From Actinomycetota bacterium (lineage in GTDB: Bacteria > Actinomycetota > Thermoleophilia > Gaiellales > Gaiellaceae), in assembly GCA_013696185.1 (NCBI GenBank), contig JACCZA010000161.1, positions 1-7,726 on the forward strand: 7,726 nucleotides of DNA, in the 5' to 3' direction. The notes under the pieces are model-generated. The model ran no database searches, was not told the origin of the DNA, and was given only the letters and a program-made list of their open reading frames with translations. Within the stretch, counting starts at the first letter, position 1, and each line of letters opens with the position of its first letter. This document shows, piece by piece, positions 7,351 to 7,726 of this stretch. A program made the position numbers and the translations under genes.

Positions 7351-7362
7351 CGAGGCCGGCCG

Positions 7363-7435
7363 GGGCCGTTAGCTCAGTTGGTAGAGCAGGGGACTCTTAA
7401 TCCCAAGGTCGAAGGTTCGAATCCTTCACGGCCCA
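7363..7435 (+). tRNA. tRNA-Lys(CTT): tRNA-Lys (anticodon CTT)
   Basis: A 73-base cloverleaf that reads AAG lysine codons. The acceptor GGGCCGT (7363-7369) pairs fully with ACGGCCC (7428-7434), with discriminator A at 7435. The D stem is GCTC/GAGC (7372-7375 with 7384-7387). The anticodon stem is GGGGA (7389-7393) with TCCCA (7401-7405), loop CTCTTAA, anticodon CTT at 7396-7398. Four of those five pairs form; the outermost (27-43) is G-A. The variable loop is AGGTC, and the T arm is GAAGG-TTCGAAT-CCTTC (7411-7427). CCA is not encoded and would be added after transcription. It is divergent from the sugar operon with a 25-base gap. No intrinsic terminator with a T-run follows. Confidence 0.96.
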
Positions 7436-7483
7436 TTCGAGAAAAGCCTGCAGGTGACCTTTTACCGTAGAGCCGCGCCGGGG

Positions 7484-7498
7484 CTGATCAGTCGACTG
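7484..7498. repeat. Two overlapping perfect palindromes, CTGATCAG and CAGTCGACTG
   Basis: An 8-bp palindrome (7484-7491) shares CAG with a 10-bp palindrome (7489-7498), 49 bases after the tRNA 3' end. Such dyads can bind dimeric regulators or recombinases. Function is unknown, and one of them could be chance. Confidence 0.5.
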
Positions 7499-7515
7499 GT
7501 AACCGCACTGGTAAC
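7495..7515 (+). repeat. 9-bp direct repeat ACTGGTAAC, 12-bp period
   Basis: Exact copies lie at 7495-7503 and 7507-7515, separated by CGC, the first overlapping the 10-bp palindrome. Short direct repeats beside a tRNA attachment site resemble arm-type integrase sites. Read in frame they encode TGNRTGN, so a repeated peptide is the other explanation. Confidence 0.6.
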
Positions 7516-7555
7516 GCGCTCCAAAGATGAGCCGGCGGGACGAGCGCCATGCGAC

Positions 7556-7571
7556 CCCTGCCTCCGCAGGG
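7556..7571. other. 6-bp GC-rich hairpin
   Basis: CCCTGC (7556-7561) pairs perfectly with GCAGGG (7566-7571) around a CTCC loop. No T-run follows on either strand, so an intrinsic terminator call is not supported. Confidence 0.4.
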
Positions 7572-7580
7572 CAGCCAAGC

Positions 7581-7607
7581 GGTTGGATGGGGGTGGAGGC
7601 GGATGGG
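7581..7607 (+). other. G-run cluster with two-tetrad quadruplex potential
   Basis: Seven runs of two to five G (GG, GG, GGGGG, GG, GG, GG, GGG) are separated by 1-2 base linkers within 27 bases. Runs of only two G form weak quadruplexes, and the local GC content makes such clusters fairly easy to find. It follows the 7556-7571 hairpin by nine bases. Confidence 0.3.
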
Positions 7608-7726
7608 CAGAAGCTGGCTCTACAAGCCGCGTTGCGGTCTTCCGGAGCGCCCGGGCGGCTCGCTGTCCCGAAGGATTCTGTCGCGTTTGGACATGGTTCG
7701 GTGATCCTGTTGCCGCGTCTGACTAC

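Larger units (their letters stand above)
7436..7726. other. Post-tRNA region without a recognisable gene; possible edge of an integrated element
   Basis: GC drops to about 65% by hand count, against about 75% in a sampled coding line. A + strand frame opens with ATG at 7527 and runs off the window end (66 codons, starting MSRRDERHATPAS). It has no ribosome site, weaker third-position GC than the real genes and no recognised motif. A - strand frame is open from the window end to a TAA inside the tRNA, but it has no start codon before the tRNA-derived part. A short + frame (7471-7530) reads STGNRTGNALQR then stop; it could be the tail of an integrase or chance. The tRNA 3' end is a usual attachment site for tyrosine-recombinase elements, but no integrase and no second att copy is in view. 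Confidence 0.4.

Noticed and set aside
7441..7462. AAAAG...CTTTT as a tRNA terminator
   Set aside because: Only the five end bases pair; the inner bases do not form a GC stem and there is no long T-run.
7234..7470. Plus-strand frame encoding AQLVEQGTLNPKVEGSNPSRP
   Set aside because: This is the translation of the tRNA-Lys gene, a well-known false protein motif; the part before it is antisense to the epimerase.
7396..7726. Minus-strand frame ending EWAVKDSNLRPWD
   Set aside because: It ends inside the antisense of the tRNA, has no start codon before the tRNA-derived part and shows no recognised domain.
1..7726. CRISPR array, insertion sequence, toxin-antitoxin or phage-defence genes
   Set aside because: No regularly spaced repeats, transposase motifs or defence domains were seen on either strand.

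Overview
The window reads as chromosomal DNA of a very GC-rich bacterium. A hand-counted coding line is about 75% GC, GTG starts are common, and genes overlap by four bases. The gene content (a SpoIID-domain protein with its GHGVGMSQ block at the N terminus, a secreted subtilisin ending in a PPC-like domain, a tRNA without encoded CCA) fits Actinomycetota. A deep lineage such as Thermoleophilia is a guess from gene style, not shown by the sequence.

Bases 1-3326 (+ strand) hold a translationally coupled pair of exported proteins. The first is a SpoIID/LytB-domain protein, probably a peptidoglycan-cleaving lytic transglycosylase or amidase enhancer, with two C-terminal beta-sandwich-like repeats; its 5' end lies outside the window. 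The second is a complete S8 subtilisin-like serine protease with signal peptide, propeptide, intact Asp/His/Ser triad and C-terminal domain. They overlap by GTGA and probably act together outside the membrane on wall or surface proteins.

Bases 7337 down to 3330 (- strand) hold a tight four-gene operon for a nucleotide-sugar precursor. In order of transcription these are a non-hydrolysing UDP-GlcNAc 2-epimerase, a WbpA-type UDP-HexNAc 6-dehydrogenase, a Gfo/Idh/MocA oxidoreductase and a left-handed beta-helix acyltransferase. They match four of the five activities that make UDP-2,3-diacetamido-2,3-dideoxy-mannuronic acid in the Pseudomonas Wbp pathway. The PLP aminotransferase step is absent and there is no room for it inside the cluster. 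The product would feed a surface polysaccharide or secondary wall polymer. The operon converges on the protease gene with only three bases between stop codons.

Bases 7338-7362 are a 25-base divergent intergenic region between the sugar operon and a tRNA-Lys(CTT) gene (7363-7435). One 7-mer, TACACTA, offers a -10-like hexamer on each strand, so it may be a bidirectional promoter with a leaderless start for the epimerase.

Bases 7436-7726 contain no recognisable gene. GC falls to about 65% (185 of 286 bases counted by hand from 7441). The stretch holds two overlapping palindromes, a 9-bp direct repeat, a 6-bp hairpin and a G-run cluster. Just 3' of a tRNA gene, this is where an integrated element or its remnant would begin, but no integrase is visible. 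Most of the window is ordinary housekeeping and envelope biology; no clearly new system is evident. The best leads are the bidirectional promoter, the incomplete diacetamido-uronate pathway, the permuted SpoIID layout and the post-tRNA region.
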